The notes under the pieces are model-generated. The model was not told where the DNA came from. It was given only the letters and a program-made list of their open reading frames with translations, and ran no database searches. This document shows, one piece after another, positions 22,068 to 22,214 of a DNA stretch of 22,214 bases. Positions within the stretch are counted from its first letter, which is position 1; every line of letters begins with the position of its first letter. The stretch covers positions 1-22,214 of the forward strand of contig CAYFNZ010000017.1 of NCBI GenBank assembly GCA_964344625.1, in the 5' to 3' direction. Made by a program: the position numbers and the translations under genes. This DNA comes from JAAYEL01 sp964344625 (GTDB taxonomy: Bacteria > Bacillota > Clostridia > Tissierellales > Peptoniphilaceae).

Positions 22068-22115
22068 GTAGTGTTGTAGAATGACTAAAAATCATTCTGT
22101 AATACTACTTTTTTT
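22068..22115 (+). terminator. Strong terminator after the ArsC-like gene (repeated element, copy 2)
   Basis: A 17-bp stem (22068-22084 with 22092-22108) with loop CTAAAAA is followed by seven T. It matches the element at 16980-17028 except for a C to T change in the 5' arm, which turns a C-G pair into U-G. Confidence 0.92.
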
Positions 22116-22128
22116 GTGGGTTTACCAC

Positions 22129-22163
22129 AATCATGATCACCAGCTAAGCTGGTGGTCATGATT
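22129..22163. repeat. 35-bp near-perfect palindrome at the right edge
   Basis: A 17-base arm (22129-22145) is the reverse complement of 22147-22163 with one T opposite G and a single central A. A smaller GTGG/CCAC hairpin (22116-22128) stands just before it. There is no T-run on either side, so it does not look like a terminator. Such palindromes occur near the ends of IS200/IS605 elements, but that is only a suggestion. Confidence 0.8.
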
Positions 22164-22214
22164 CATTCAGAGACACCTTCTTTTTCATGTCTAAATTGAT
22201 ATTGAGAAAGATGT
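22163..22214 (-). other. Possible 3' end of a minus-strand gene running off the right edge
   Basis: On the minus strand two frames are open from the edge. One ends with TGA at 22165-22163 after 16 codons, the other with TGA about 7 bp further on, inside the palindrome. Either could be the last codons of a convergent gene. The peptides are too short to identify, so no product is proposed. Confidence 0.2.

Overview
The window reads as a chromosomal segment of a low-GC, Gram-positive anaerobe. Arginine is written mostly AGA/AGG, ribosome binding sites are strong AGGAGG types, intrinsic terminators are U-rich, and pyruvate phosphate dikinase sits beside its DUF299 regulator. The set of genes (LCP proteins, LrgAB, PPDK, a divergent FolD, FolT under a THF riboswitch) would fit the Peptoniphilaceae (Anaerococcus, Peptoniphilus and relatives). 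That placement is inference; no rRNA is present to fix it. I see no tRNA, CRISPR array or prophage.

Layout. 1-1125: 3' part of a secreted SH3b/NlpC-P60 cell-wall hydrolase, cut by the left edge, with its terminator. 1168-4062: an operon of a FolD-like protein, trpS and an LCP ligase. 4085-5290: promoter, lrgA-lrgB and a long terminator. 5291-5580: a gene-free block with a 55-bp sequence repeated exactly on both sides of a 100-N assembly gap. 5576-9118 (minus strand): ppdK and its bifunctional kinase/phosphorylase regulator, overlapping by 8 bp. 9184-13220: valS, hpt and a SAM methyltransferase. 13270-13596: a monocistronic cold-shock gene. 13616-17028: hslO, a TRIC-like channel, a UPF0340 protein, a 130-residue unknown and exonuclease III, closed by a strong terminator. 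17089-20564: a DUF2974 hydrolase-like protein, an AIM24-family gene cut off by a second 100-N gap, a large LCP protein and a GNAT acetyltransferase. 20628-21666: a THF riboswitch with an apparent translational switch, then an ECF folate S-component with an unusual N-terminal extension. 21691-22115: an ArsC/Spx-like thioredoxin-fold protein and a near copy of the terminator found 5 kb earlier. The right edge holds a strong palindrome and an unresolved frame end.

How the genes fit together. Most are housekeeping: translation (trpS, valS), purine salvage (hpt), repair (exonuclease III), redox and cold stress (hslO, csp, ArsC-like) and envelope assembly (two LCP proteins, the hydrolase, LrgAB). 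Two threads link them. One is folate: a FolD missing two catalytic residues, and a riboswitch-controlled folate importer. The other is pyruvate: LrgAB (a pyruvate transporter in several Firmicutes) lies convergent to PPDK and its regulator. The most interesting items are the riboswitch with its FolT variant, the FolD substitutions, the repeated terminators, and the repeat-bounded gap.
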